Assembly (NCBI GenBank): GCA_934675685.1
Contig: CAKURL010000035.1
Span: forward strand, 1 to 16,138
DNA length: 16,138 nt
Direction: 5' to 3'
From: an uncultured Candidatus Melainabacteria bacterium
Lineage (GTDB): Bacteria; Cyanobacteriota; Vampirovibrionia; Gastranaerophilales; Gastranaerophilaceae
Made by a program: the position numbers and the translations under genes. Shown piece after piece: positions 6,392 through 13,905 of this stretch (position 1 is the stretch's first letter; the number at the start of each line of letters is the position of its first letter). The notes beneath the pieces are model-generated. The model searched no databases and was not told the origin of the DNA. It saw nothing but the letters and a program-made list of their open reading frames with translations.

Positions 6392-8200
6392 TTAATTATA
6401 ATAGTTTATGTTTGAAATAATCGGTTGTTTAAATTCGATTTTGTTTATCGTGCGGCCGTCTACAATAGGAGAAGGAGGCACAATATACCATTTATAAAGA
6501 GCTGTGTTCAACCTTCTGAAGAATTTTTCGAGCCATTGTTTTTTAAGCTCGGAAGAAATTTCATTTTTCTTTTCATATAAAAATTCTTCTTCCAACATAT
6601 TTTCTATCGTTTGATTATAATTTTCAATCCTCCAAATGACCTCATCTAAAAATTCATAAGGCATTAGAGCATCTTCTGCAAGCAAAGTCTTGCCTGTCTT
6701 TGGGTCGATTGCAAGCTCTGCGCCTGGGGGTTTTAGGATAATGCTTTCTGGGATTGCATTTTTTATTTCTCTATTTTCTCTAAGCCACCTTGCAAGAGCA
6801 AAAAGCTTTGTTTTAGAAACATCTGCAATAGGAGCAAAGCCTCCCGACATGTCGCCATTTATTGTGGCATAACCCATATAAAGCTCTGATTTATCAGAAG
6901 TCGCAATGGGTAAAGTCGCACCAAATTCATTTGCTATCCCCCACAAAATCATCGCGCGAGAGCGCGCTTGAATGTTATCTTGAGTGAAAGAATTTTTATA
7001 TCTGCAATCTTTAAAGCCTTTTTGTGCTTCTTCAAAAATGCCTTCAAACTTTGAAGAAAATAAAGTGTGGCAGTCTTTTATAGGGGTTTCTATAAAATTA
7101 ATCCCTAAATTTTTTGCAAGCTCCAATGCGTCATTTTTGCTATCAGACGAAGTCAATTTAGAAGGCATAGAAACCCCAAGGACGTTTTTTGGCCCCAAAG
7201 CGTCTGCTAATAAAACAGCGCAAACTGAAGAATCTAACCCCCCAGAAAGCCCCAAGACCGCTCTTTTAAAACCGTTTTTAGAAAAATAATCTCTAATTGC
7301 AGTGGTGATAGTTAAATATGTGCGCTCTAAATCAGGCTCGTGGTCCAAAGAAAACTCTTTTTGAGAATTCAAAGTGCGCTCAAGCCCCTTGGGCAAAGGA
7401 TTAATAACCCCACCTTTTTCAATATCCACAATCGCTAAGTCTTCTTCAAAAGCTTTTGCCATTGCGATGATTTCGCCTTGTTCGTTATATAACCTTGATA
7501 AGCCGTCATAGACAAGTTCGTCGTTTGCGCCCACTTGGTTTATATAAGCATATTTTATTTTATATTTTTTAGCGCAAGCGCTCATCATGTTGTGCTTTAA
7601 TTGTTCTTTTTTTGCTCTTGTGCAAGAAGCAGCAGGGCAAATCAAAACGTCGACCAAAGGCGCCACTTCTGCCACAGGGTCTATCTTATAAAGATTTCTT
7701 TTAAAGAAAGAAAAATCGTTCCAACCATCTTCGCAGATAATCAAGCCAAATTTAACCCCAAAAAGTTCAAAAATTCTATTTTCCCTTTGGATTTCCGCAG
7801 GCTCAAAATAGCGATAGTCGTTGTGTTCAGAATAATTTGGCAAAAGAGATTTGTCTATTATTCTATCTATTTCTTTATCTTTTAATAATGCTACGCTATT
7901 AAAAAAAGGCTTTCCGAATTTGTCTTTGTTTTTTCTTACAAAACCCACAACAGCAGCGATTTTGTCGCATTCTTCTTTGATTTCTTCTAATGCTCTTTCC
8001 ATTTGAGAAACAACTACAGGATATCTTTCTAAGATATCTCCCATAGGATAGCCCAAAAGAGCAAGCTCAGGAAACACAACGAGCTTTGCGCCTTCTTTTT
8101 TTGCATTTTTAATGTATTCAATTATTTTATTTTTGTTATATTCGACATTTCCGCTTATCAGATTTATTTGCGCAAATGCAATTTTTAAATTATTTACCAT
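6392..8200 (-). CDS. nadE: Glutamine-dependent NAD+ synthetase
   Basis: This enzyme makes NAD+ from nicotinate adenine dinucleotide and ATP, using ammonia released from glutamine. The 602 residues match the two-domain form. The N-terminal nitrilase-type glutaminase (about 1-270) has the catalytic triad E45 (FPELALLGYP), K117 (DKSLLPNY) and C156 (IICEDGW). The C-terminal synthetase (about 290-570) has the ATP pyrophosphatase loop SGGLDSS at 319-325, then KSELYMGYATINGDMSGGFA and a C-terminal PPSPIVDGRTINKIEF. ATG 8200 has no SD but is preceded at 6 nt by TAAAAT, suggesting a leaderless mRNA. An NrtR-type regulator lies 1.7 kb away. It is divergent from the membrane protein at 8246, with 45 bp between them. 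Confidence 0.97.
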   Translation of the reverse strand: MVNNLKIAFAQINLISGNVEYNKNKIIEYIKNAKKEGAKLVVFPELALLGYPMGDILERYPVVVSQMERALEEIKEECDKIAAVVGFVRKNKDKFGKPFFNSVALLKDKEIDRIIDKSLLPNYSEHNDYRYFEPAEIQRENRIFELFGVKFGLIICEDGWNDFSFFKRNLYKIDPVAEVAPLVDVLICPAASCTRAKKEQLKHNMMSACAKKYKIKYAYINQVGANDELVYDGLSRLYNEQGEIIAMAKAFEEDLAIVDIEKGGVINPLPKGLERTLNSQKEFSLDHEPDLERTYLTITTAIRDYFSKNGFKRAVLGLSGGLDSSVCAVLLADALGPKNVLGVSMPSKLTSSDSKNDALELAKNLGINFIETPIKDCHTLFSSKFEGIFEEAQKGFKDCRYKNSFTQDNIQARSRAMILWGIANEFGATLPIATSDKSELYMGYATINGDMSGGFAPIADVSKTKLFALARWLRENREIKNAIPESIILKPPGAELAIDPKTGKTLLAEDALMPYEFLDEVIWRIENYNQTIENMLEEEFLYEKKNEISSELKKQWLEKFFRRLNTALYKWYIVPPSPIVDGRTINKIEFKQPIISNINYYN

Positions 8201-8206
8201 TTCTAA

Positions 8207-8212
8207 ATTTTA
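8207..8212 (-). promoter_or_regulatory. Candidate -10 of nadE
   Basis: On the minus strand TAAAAT (8212-8207) lies 6 nt before the nadE ATG, which would start transcription at or near the start codon. The best -35 (TTGCTC) is at 19-bp spacing and weak, so the call rests on the -10 and on the missing SD. Confidence 0.35.
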
Positions 8213-8245
8213 GCATAAAATCAAGTTATAAGAGCAAGAGGAAAT

Positions 8246-9871
8246 TTGAAATTGGAAAAAAAATCTTATCTTGATTTATCTATATTAATTCTCGTTTTTT
8301 TATTTTTAATTTTTGCGATTTCCAATTTGCTTTTCTTTTTTAAAATTAGCGTAAATGCTTTTATTTTGCCTATTTGCCTAGTTTTTACTTTTGCTTTAAG
8401 TTTTATCTTACCTATTCAAAAGAAAATAAAATTATTTTTAATTTTTACTTTATTGTTCTTTTTTTCTTTTGTTTTTTCAAATTTCTTTTTTGATTCTTCT
8501 TTTGATGGAAGATGTTACCATTTTGCGACTCAATATCTTTTAAAATTAGGCTATAACCCAATTTTTGACGACATTCAAACATTTGCAGAAAAAAACAATA
8601 TCTTTTTTAATTTATTGTTTTCTTCTTCTTACCCAAACGCGCAAGAGCTCATAAGAAGCAACTTCTACCTTATTTTAAATTCAATCGAAGGAAGCAAAAC
8701 GCCAAATTTCTTGTTTTTATTTTGCACTTTTTCATTTTGCTTCTATTTTTTCAAACAAAAATTCAATTCAATAAATTCTTTTTTGTTTTGCTTAGGCATT
8801 TTCTTAAGCCCCATTGCAACTTGCCAAATAAACACTAAAATGGCAGATTTTTCTTTATATTTTTTGTTTATTTTAGAGCTTTTTTCTCTTCTTTTAATAG
8901 AAAAAAATATCGACAAAAAGAAAAACTCTCTTGTTTTTGTTCTTTCTTCGATTTTGGCGATTGGGACAAAATACATAGGAGCCTTCAATTTTGTCATAAT
9001 TTCAATCACATATATAATATATAAGTTATTCAAAAAAGAACCTTTAAAAAACTACTTAAAAGGCTTTTTTGTAATTATTTTCTCAAGCGCGATTTTATGT
9101 TTTCAACCATACATCACAAATATCATAAAATTCCAAAACCCCCTATATCCTTCCTTGGGCTTCAACAAAAAAGATTTTATGACAAAACAAAACCCAAAAG
9201 AATTCATTGGAAAAAATTATTTATATAAGTTTTTTAGAAGCACTTTTTCTTGTTCATCTGATTCAAGAGTCTCAAACAAAGAAACGCTTGATTTATATTA
9301 TAAAATCCCTTTCACAAAAAGATATGACCTCCCTTTTGTGCAAGAAGAATTCAGAATTTCAGGCTTCGGGCATTGGTTTTCTGGGATATTTTTAATTTCC
9401 TTATTTCTTTCAATTTATCTTCTTTATAAAAAGAGAGGAATTTTGGCTTTTTCTATAATATTTCTCACAACTTTTTTAAACCCTTTGTGTTTTTGGGCAA
9501 GATTTGTTTCTGAGCTTTATCTTCTTCCTATTTTTTGCGCTTATTATTTTAAAAAGAAAAAATATATATTATATATGATTTTAACTTTGCTTCTTATAAA
9601 TGGCTTTTGGGTTTTAAAAGAAAATTTCTTGGCGAGCGCTTATAAGACAAATGTCATTTACAATTTTTATCAAGATTTATATGAAAAATCAAAAACAAAA
9701 CCGATTAAAATATATATAGAAAAATCTTCCTTAGACGAAAACGATTCAACTATAATCCCGAGATTAGAAGAATTTGGGGTAGATTTTGAAATAGTAAACG
9801 ATAAAGATAATAACTTTAAAAAGCTCAAAAACGAACATTCTATTTCTGACAGTTATTATTTTAAAGACTAA
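8246..9871 (+). CDS. Multi-pass membrane protein, GT-C glycosyltransferase-like
   Basis: The 541-residue integral membrane protein has about 12-13 hydrophobic segments (the first three at about 8-32, 36-55 and 58-78; the last at about 447-462) and a soluble C-terminal tail of about 70 residues. After the third segment comes an exterior loop DGRCYHFATQYLLKLGYNP. This resembles the first-loop Asp and YH pattern of GT-C polyprenyl-phosphate-sugar transferases (PMT/ArnT superfamily). GTKYIG and WARFVSELYLLP are also GT-C-like. I infer transfer of a sugar from a lipid carrier; substrate unknown. The TTG start is supported by AGAGGA just upstream, and no nearby ATG fits. It is very rich in A/T and Phe/Leu/Ile codons, as expected for a membrane protein. 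It could also be another polytopic enzyme of envelope glycan assembly. Confidence 0.6.
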   Translation: MKLEKKSYLDLSILILVFLFLIFAISNLLFFFKISVNAFILPICLVFTFALSFILPIQKKIKLFLIFTLLFFFSFVFSNFFFDSSFDGRCYHFATQYLLKLGYNPIFDDIQTFAEKNNIFFNLLFSSSYPNAQELIRSNFYLILNSIEGSKTPNFLFLFCTFSFCFYFFKQKFNSINSFLFCLGIFLSPIATCQINTKMADFSLYFLFILELFSLLLIEKNIDKKKNSLVFVLSSILAIGTKYIGAFNFVIISITYIIYKLFKKEPLKNYLKGFFVIIFSSAILCFQPYITNIIKFQNPLYPSLGFNKKDFMTKQNPKEFIGKNYLYKFFRSTFSCSSDSRVSNKETLDLYYKIPFTKRYDLPFVQEEFRISGFGHWFSGIFLISLFLSIYLLYKKRGILAFSIIFLTTFLNPLCFWARFVSELYLLPIFCAYYFKKKKYILYMILTLLLINGFWVLKENFLASAYKTNVIYNFYQDLYEKSKTKPIKIYIEKSSLDENDSTIIPRLEEFGVDFEIVNDKDNNFKKLKNEHSISDSYYFKD

Positions 9872-9883
9872 AACTCTTTAAAA
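9859..9883 (+). promoter_or_regulatory. Inverted repeat between the membrane protein and nrtR
   Basis: TTTTAAAGA (9859-9867) and TCTTTAAAA (9875-9883) are perfect 9-bp inverted arms around a 7-nt centre containing the upstream stop codon. No T-tract follows, so it is a poor terminator. It ends 2 bp before the proposed nrtR -35, so it may be an autoregulatory operator (inference). Confidence 0.4.
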
Positions 9884-9885
9884 AT

Positions 9886-9913
9886 TTGCAAAGTTAGAAT
9901 TTTATTATAGAAT
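9886..9913 (+). promoter_or_regulatory. Promoter of nrtR, predicted leaderless transcript
   Basis: TTGCAA (9886-9891), a 16-bp spacer and TAGAAT (9908-9913) lie 6 nt before ATG 9920. There is no properly spaced SD (AAGG is only 3 nt from the ATG), so the transcript may begin at the start codon. Confidence 0.45.
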
Positions 9914-9919
9914 AAGGCT

Positions 9920-10606
9920 ATGAGAACTTTTGCGGAAACAAAAACACACGAAGTCACAGTCGACGTTGTTATTTTAACTATTGATGAAAATAAATTGAAG
10001 GTTTTACTTGTAAAACGTGTAAACGAGCCTTTCAGAGGAAAATGGTCTATCCCAGGGGGATTTATCCGTTTGTCTGAAAACATAGATGATGCGGCTCTTC
10101 GCGTTTTAAAAGAAAAAACTACCGTTTCAAATATTTACCTAGAACAACTCTACACCTTCGGCGACCCTCTTCGTTACCCAAATGCTCGTGTCATAACTTG
10201 TGCTTATTTTGCTCTTCTTCGAGCAGAAGACATAAAACTAGACGTCAAGCACACAGAAGGCGTTTCAGACGTCCAATGGCATTCTGTGGAAGAGCTTCCG
10301 CCTTTAGCTTTCGACCACAAAGAAATCATCGAATATTCTTTAAAAAGAACAAGAGAAAGATTGGAATTATGCCCAATTGCCTTCCAATTGCTTCCTAAAA
10401 AGTTCACTTTAACAGAATTACAAAAATCTTATGAATTGATTTTGAAAAAAGAATTAGACAAAAGAAATTTCAGAAAAAAAATGTTGTCCTCAAACATCTT
10501 AGTCGAAACAAACGAATTCACGAAGTCTGTTTCTAAGCGCCCTGCGGCATTATATTCTTTCGACAACATCACTTTAAACTCTAAGCGCGGACACTTTTTC
10601 TCTTAA
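9920..10606 (+). CDS. nrtR: NrtR-type Nudix transcriptional regulator of NAD metabolism
   Basis: The 228-residue protein joins a Nudix domain (about 10-145) to a C-terminal winged helix (about 150-225). The tail signature YELILKKELDKRNFRKKML then RPAALYSF is typical of NrtR, which binds ADP-ribose and represses NAD genes. The Nudix box is degenerate: G47, E53, R61 and E65 are kept, but the second position of RE is V62, the second Glu of EE is K66 and the Gly is T68. Loss of these metal-binding residues fits a ligand sensor rather than a hydrolase. NadE is two genes away, which supports the assignment. The operator is not identified, though the inverted repeat at 9859-9883 is a candidate. A catalytically active ADP-ribose pyrophosphatase is less likely. 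Confidence 0.85.
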   Translation: MRTFAETKTHEVTVDVVILTIDENKLKVLLVKRVNEPFRGKWSIPGGFIRLSENIDDAALRVLKEKTTVSNIYLEQLYTFGDPLRYPNARVITCAYFALLRAEDIKLDVKHTEGVSDVQWHSVEELPPLAFDHKEIIEYSLKRTRERLELCPIAFQLLPKKFTLTELQKSYELILKKELDKRNFRKKMLSSNILVETNEFTKSVSKRPAALYSFDNITLNSKRGHFFS

Positions 10607-10637
10607 ACTTGTAATTTTCTTTTTTTTGTTTTTAATG

Positions 10638-10643
10638 TACAAT
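10638..10643 (+). promoter_or_regulatory. Candidate -10 for the LeuD-type/IDH/rubrerythrin operon
   Basis: TACAAT lies 26 nt upstream of ATG 10670, with a T-rich tract before it. No clear -35 is seen at 16-18 bp. The SD AGGAG precedes the ATG at a normal distance, so this gene, unlike nrtR, has a leader. Confidence 0.4.
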
Positions 10644-10669
10644 CATTTTAAGCAAAATTAGGAGTAATT

Positions 10670-11182
10670 ATGACGGAAAACTACATCAAAAAAGGAAAAG
10701 CTTTCAAATTTGGCGACAACATTTCGACAGACCACATTGCCCCAGGGCGATTGTTCCACTTGAGAAATGACCTTGTCGAGTTTTCAAAACACGTTTTAGA
10801 AGACGCTGACCCCGATTTTGCTTCTAAAGTCCAAAAAGGCGACTTTGTTGTTGCCGGCTCTAATTTTGGGCTGGGCTCAAGCAGAGAACACGCTCCTCAA
10901 ATCATCAAAATCGCAGGTGTGGGCGCAGTTATAGCAAAATCTTTCGCAAGAATTTTCTATAGAAACGCGATTAACATCGGGCTTTTAGCAATCGAATGCG
11001 ACACAGATAAGATAGATGCAGAAGACGTTCTCGAGCTTGATATCAAAAAAGGTGTTTTAAAAGATTTAACAAAAAATATTGAACTAAAAATCATGCCTTT
11101 ACCTGAGGTTATGATTAAACTTTTAGATGATGGCGGATTGGTTTCTCACCTTAATAAAAATGGAGATTTTAAACTTGACTAA
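10670..11182 (+). CDS. Aconitase-superfamily small (swivel) subunit, LeuD family (3-isopropylmalate dehydratase small subunit or aconitase type)
   Basis: The 170-residue protein is the swivel subunit of a two-part Fe-S hydro-lyase. GDNISTDHIAPGR (15-27) and GSNFGLGSSREHAP (63-76), with the substrate-binding GSSREH at 69-74, define the family. The specificity loop after APGR reads LFHLRND, with Arg32 where homoaconitase-type proteins have YLRT; isopropylmalate enzymes have a hydrophobic residue there. Arg favours a tricarboxylate such as citrate or homocitrate. The gene overlaps an isocitrate dehydrogenase-like gene, so an aconitase role is my preferred inference; automatic annotation would say LeuD. 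The large [4Fe-4S] subunit is not in the window. AGGAG precedes the ATG. Confidence 0.85.
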   Translation: MTENYIKKGKAFKFGDNISTDHIAPGRLFHLRNDLVEFSKHVLEDADPDFASKVQKGDFVVAGSNFGLGSSREHAPQIIKIAGVGAVIAKSFARIFYRNAINIGLLAIECDTDKIDAEDVLELDIKKGVLKDLTKNIELKIMPLPEVMIKLLDDGGLVSHLNKNGDFKLD

Positions 11183-12206
11183 AACACACAATATCACTCT
11201 AATCGAAGGAGATGGGATAGGGCCTGAAATTTCTTATTGGGTAGTGGAAATCATAAAAGCGGCTAAAGTTAAGATAAATTGGGAAAAAAAGTTAGCGGGC
11301 TCTGTTGCTTTTGAAAAAACAGGAGAATTAATCCCAAAAGAAACTCTTGAATCAATCGAGAAAAATAGAGTTTGCTTAAAAGCCCCAATCACAACCCCAA
11401 TTGGCACAGGTTTTAAATCTATAAATGTTCAATTAAGGCAAAAATTCAACCTTTTTGCAAACGTTCGCCCTTCAAAAAACTTGCCTTCTATCGAGACTCC
11501 TTTTTCTGATGTCGATTTAGTGATAATCAGAGAAAATACGGAAGATATTTACGCAGGGCTCGAAGAAAAAATCGACGAAAACACAATCCATGGGATAAAA
11601 CTAATCACAAAAGAAGCTTCTTCTCGCATTTGCGACTATGCTTTTCAATATGCAAAGAAAAACGGAAGAAAAGAAGTTTGCGTCGCGACCAAAGCAAACA
11701 TTTCAAAATTAGCAGATGGAATGTTTTTAAATTGTTTTAGAGAAGTAAGCAAAAAATACGAAGACATTAAGCCAAGAGAAATCCTAGTCGACAATTTGTG
11801 TATGCAATTAGTCTTAAACCCTTCTCAATTCGACGTTTTAGTTATGCCTAATTTATATGGCGACATCGTTTCTGACTTGTGCGCAGGGTTGATTGGAGGC
11901 TTGGGCCTCGCTCAAAGCGCAAATATCGGGGAATATAAAGGCGAACCTTTGGCGATTTTTGAAGCTGTCCACGGCTCCGCCCCTGATATCGCAGGGCAAA
12001 ACATCGCAAACCCAACAGGGCTTTTAAGAAGTGCCATTATGATGTTAAATTATATCGAAGAATTTGAAGCCAAAGAAAAAATAGAGCGCGCTTTATTTGA
12101 GACTTTAAAAGAAAAAGAATATTTAACAAAAGACTTAAAAGGCAGCGCCACTTTAGAAAAATTTAGCAAAAGAATAATAGAAAAAATAGAGAAATTCAAT
12201 AGTTAA
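11175..12206 (+). CDS. Isocitrate/isopropylmalate dehydrogenase family enzyme, probably NAD-dependent isocitrate dehydrogenase
   Basis: This 343-residue decarboxylating dehydrogenase opens with ITLIEGDGIGPEI. The substrate motif KSINVQLR (S82, N84, R88) and NVRP match isocitrate enzymes; isopropylmalate dehydrogenases have a GLLxLR-like motif instead. The metal-site Asp motif NLYGDIVSDL and EAVHGSAPDIAGQNIANP follow as in the family. It should make 2-oxoglutarate from isocitrate, with NAD more likely than NADP by resemblance to the eukaryotic IDH3 type. I chose TTG 11175, which overlaps the upstream gene by 8 bp, because GGAG (11162-11165) lies 9 nt before it and MTKTHNITLIEGDG is a natural N-terminus. 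ATG 11160 and 11127 lack an SD. It is cotranscribed with the aconitase-type subunit; reverse rubrerythrin begins 14 nt downstream. Confidence 0.85.
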   Translation: MTKTHNITLIEGDGIGPEISYWVVEIIKAAKVKINWEKKLAGSVAFEKTGELIPKETLESIEKNRVCLKAPITTPIGTGFKSINVQLRQKFNLFANVRPSKNLPSIETPFSDVDLVIIRENTEDIYAGLEEKIDENTIHGIKLITKEASSRICDYAFQYAKKNGRKEVCVATKANISKLADGMFLNCFREVSKKYEDIKPREILVDNLCMQLVLNPSQFDVLVMPNLYGDIVSDLCAGLIGGLGLAQSANIGEYKGEPLAIFEAVHGSAPDIAGQNIANPTGLLRSAIMMLNYIEEFEAKEKIERALFETLKEKEYLTKDLKGSATLEKFSKRIIEKIEKFNS

Positions 12207-12220
12207 AAAAGGAGAAAAAA

Positions 12221-12754
12221 ATGGCAAAATGGGTTTGTGCAGTATGCGGTTATACTGTTGAAGCAGAAGTGGCACCAGCGGAATGCCCTCAATGTAAAGC
12301 AAAAAAATTCAACAAAGCAGGCGAAAACAAAGGTTTTGCTTGTGTCCATGAAGTAGGTATTGGAAAAGACGTCGACGCAACAGTTCTTCAAGGCTTAAAA
12401 GACCACTTCAACGGCGAATGTACAGAAGTCGGAATGTATCTTGCAATGTCAAGAGTAGCAGACAGAGAAGGCTATCCGGAAGTTGCTGAAGCTTATAAAA
12501 GAATTGCTTTTGAAGAAGCAGAACACGCTGCAAAATTCGCTGAATTATTGGGCGAAGTAGTATCTCCTTCAACAAAAGAAAACCTTCAAGCTAGAGTGGA
12601 CGCAGAAACTGGCGCTTGCGAAGCAAAATTAGAAATCGCAAAACGCGCAAAAGAATTGAACCTAGACGCAATCCACGACACAGTTCACGAAATGGCAAAA
12701 GACGAAGCTCGCCATGGCGCAGCATTTAGAGGTTTATTAGAAAGACTATTCTAA
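12221..12754 (+). CDS. Reverse rubrerythrin (N-terminal rubredoxin domain, diiron peroxidase)
   Basis: The 177-residue cytoplasmic enzyme detoxifies hydrogen peroxide, and possibly oxygen, in anaerobes using electrons passed through its rubredoxin site. The rubredoxin-like domain is first (C6-AV-C9 and C22-PQ-C25), and the ferritin-like four-helix domain follows from about residue 50. This order is the reverse of classical rubrerythrin. Diiron ligands include E66/E69 on the first helix, E99-AE-H102 and E162-AR-H165. AGGAG precedes the ATG, and the gene starts 14 nt after the isocitrate dehydrogenase-like gene, so it belongs to the same operon. A hairpin terminator follows. It shows that the cell meets transient oxygen despite an anaerobic set of genes. 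Confidence 0.93.
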   Translation: MAKWVCAVCGYTVEAEVAPAECPQCKAKKFNKAGENKGFACVHEVGIGKDVDATVLQGLKDHFNGECTEVGMYLAMSRVADREGYPEVAEAYKRIAFEEAEHAAKFAELLGEVVSPSTKENLQARVDAETGACEAKLEIAKRAKELNLDAIHDTVHEMAKDEARHGAAFRGLLERLF

Positions 12755-12779
12755 TAAAATTTATCTAAAAAATAATTTC

Positions 12780-12822
12780 AAAAGCCCGAAATTGCAAAAA
12801 GCCGTTTTGGGCTTTTGTTTTT
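12780..12822 (+). terminator. Terminator after reverse rubrerythrin
   Basis: AAAAGCCC (12780-12787) pairs with GGGCTTTT (12809-12816), followed by GTTTTT. A second left arm AAAAGCC (12797-12803) can pair with GGCTTTT (12810-12816) to give a tighter hairpin. The 3' T-tract overlaps the proposed hydE -35. Confidence 0.75.
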
Positions 12823-12843
12823 CAAAAAAGTTTATATTAAAAT
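12815..12843 (+). promoter_or_regulatory. Promoter of hydE, predicted leaderless transcript
   Basis: TTGTTT (12815-12820), a 17-bp spacer and TAAAAT (12838-12843) lie 6 nt before the GTG start at 12850. There is no SD. The -35 is made from the T-tract of the preceding terminator. Confidence 0.45.
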
Positions 12844-12849
12844 GTCCTT

Positions 12850-13842
12850 GTGGAAAACTTCTCGAAATCGCAAATAATCGAAATTTTAAAAGACAATTCT
12901 AAAAACAATTGGCTTTTTAATCTTGCAGACGAAACAAGAAAAAAATACGTAGGAAAAGAAGTCCACCTTCGAGGATTAATCGAATTTTCAAATATTTGCA
13001 AAAGACAATGCCTCTATTGCGGCTTAAGGGCACAAAACAAGGCTCTTGAAAGATACAGAATTTTAAAAGACGAAATTTTGCTTTATGCAAAAAATGCCAA
13101 AGCCATGGGCTATCAGACCCTTGTTTTGCAATCCGGAGAAGATGATTTTTATTCAGCTGATTATCTTGTTGAAATCATAAAAGAGATAAAAAAGCTAGAC
13201 GTCGCTTTGACTTTGTCTATCGGAGAAAAAAGTTTTGAAGAATTCAAAGCCTTTAAAGAAGCAGGGGCGGATAGATATTTAATAAGAATAGAAACAACAG
13301 ACGAAAATTTATATAAAAAAATGCACCCCAAAGCAGACTTTAAAAAAAGGCTTCAATGCCTAGACGACTTAAAAACTTTAGGCTTTGAAGTAGGCACAGG
13401 TTGCCTTGTGGGCTTGCCTGAACAAACTCTTGACTCTCTTGCAAGTGACATTTTGTTTTTTAAAGAAATAAATGCCGATATGGTAGGGATTGGGCCATTT
13501 ATTTCGCATAAAGAAACACCTTTAAAAGAAGCGCAAAATGGCGATTTTACTTTAGCTTTAAAAGTGATGGCACTTACCAGAATTCTTTTAAAAGATATCA
13601 ATATCCCAGCCACAACTGCAATGGAGACTTTAAACCCAAAAGGTAGACTCATAGCTCTTCAATCTGGGGCAAATGTAGTTATGCCAAACGTCACAAAAAA
13701 AGAATATCGAAAAAAATATGAAATTTATCCAAACAAAATCTGCACAAACGAAGACCCAAGCCAATGCAGAGGCTGCATAGAAGGAAAAATTAAATCCATC
13801 GGAAGAACAATCGCCAAGGACAAAGGTTTTAGAAAAAAATAA
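12850..13842 (+). CDS. hydE: [FeFe]-hydrogenase H-cluster radical SAM maturase
   Basis: HydE is a radical S-adenosylmethionine enzyme that, with HydF and HydG, builds the diiron subcluster of [FeFe] hydrogenases. The 330 residues have the radical SAM CX3CX2C motif at C50/C54/C57 (NICKRQCLYCGLR), a TIM-barrel core with GYQTLVLQSGED and GLPEQTLDSL, and a C-terminal CX7CX2C at C298/C306/C309 for a second Fe-S cluster found in many HydE proteins. The GTG start has no SD; the -10 placement suggests a leaderless mRNA. No hydrogenase, HydF or HydG gene is in the window, so the maturation genes are scattered or lie outside. The related PylB and BioB lack this C-terminal Cys motif. Confidence 0.93.
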   Translation: MENFSKSQIIEILKDNSKNNWLFNLADETRKKYVGKEVHLRGLIEFSNICKRQCLYCGLRAQNKALERYRILKDEILLYAKNAKAMGYQTLVLQSGEDDFYSADYLVEIIKEIKKLDVALTLSIGEKSFEEFKAFKEAGADRYLIRIETTDENLYKKMHPKADFKKRLQCLDDLKTLGFEVGTGCLVGLPEQTLDSLASDILFFKEINADMVGIGPFISHKETPLKEAQNGDFTLALKVMALTRILLKDINIPATTAMETLNPKGRLIALQSGANVVMPNVTKKEYRKKYEIYPNKICTNEDPSQCRGCIEGKIKSIGRTIAKDKGFRKK

Positions 13843-13863
13843 ACTAGCAAATTATTTTTTTCA

Positions 13864-13902
13864 GGGGTTTTCTATGGTTAAGATTAAGAAAGGAAAAACC
13901 CC
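13864..13902 (+). promoter_or_regulatory. Hairpin in the leader of the unknown gene at 13906
   Basis: GGGGTTTT (13864-13871) can pair with AAAACCCC (13895-13902), which ends 3 nt before the ATG. The SD-like AAAGGA (13889-13894) abuts the 3' arm inside the loop, so folding may affect ribosome access. No T-tract follows on the plus strand, so it is not a terminator for hydE. Confidence 0.4.
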
Positions 13903-13905
13903 ATC

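Noticed and set aside
11127..11174. ATG starts at 11127 and 11160 for the isocitrate dehydrogenase-like gene
   Set aside because: No SD precedes them and they overlap the upstream gene more deeply. TTG 11175 has GGAG at 9 nt and gives a family-typical N-terminus.
11175..12206. 3-isopropylmalate dehydrogenase (LeuB)
   Set aside because: The substrate motif is the isocitrate-type SxNxxLR, not the isopropylmalate type.
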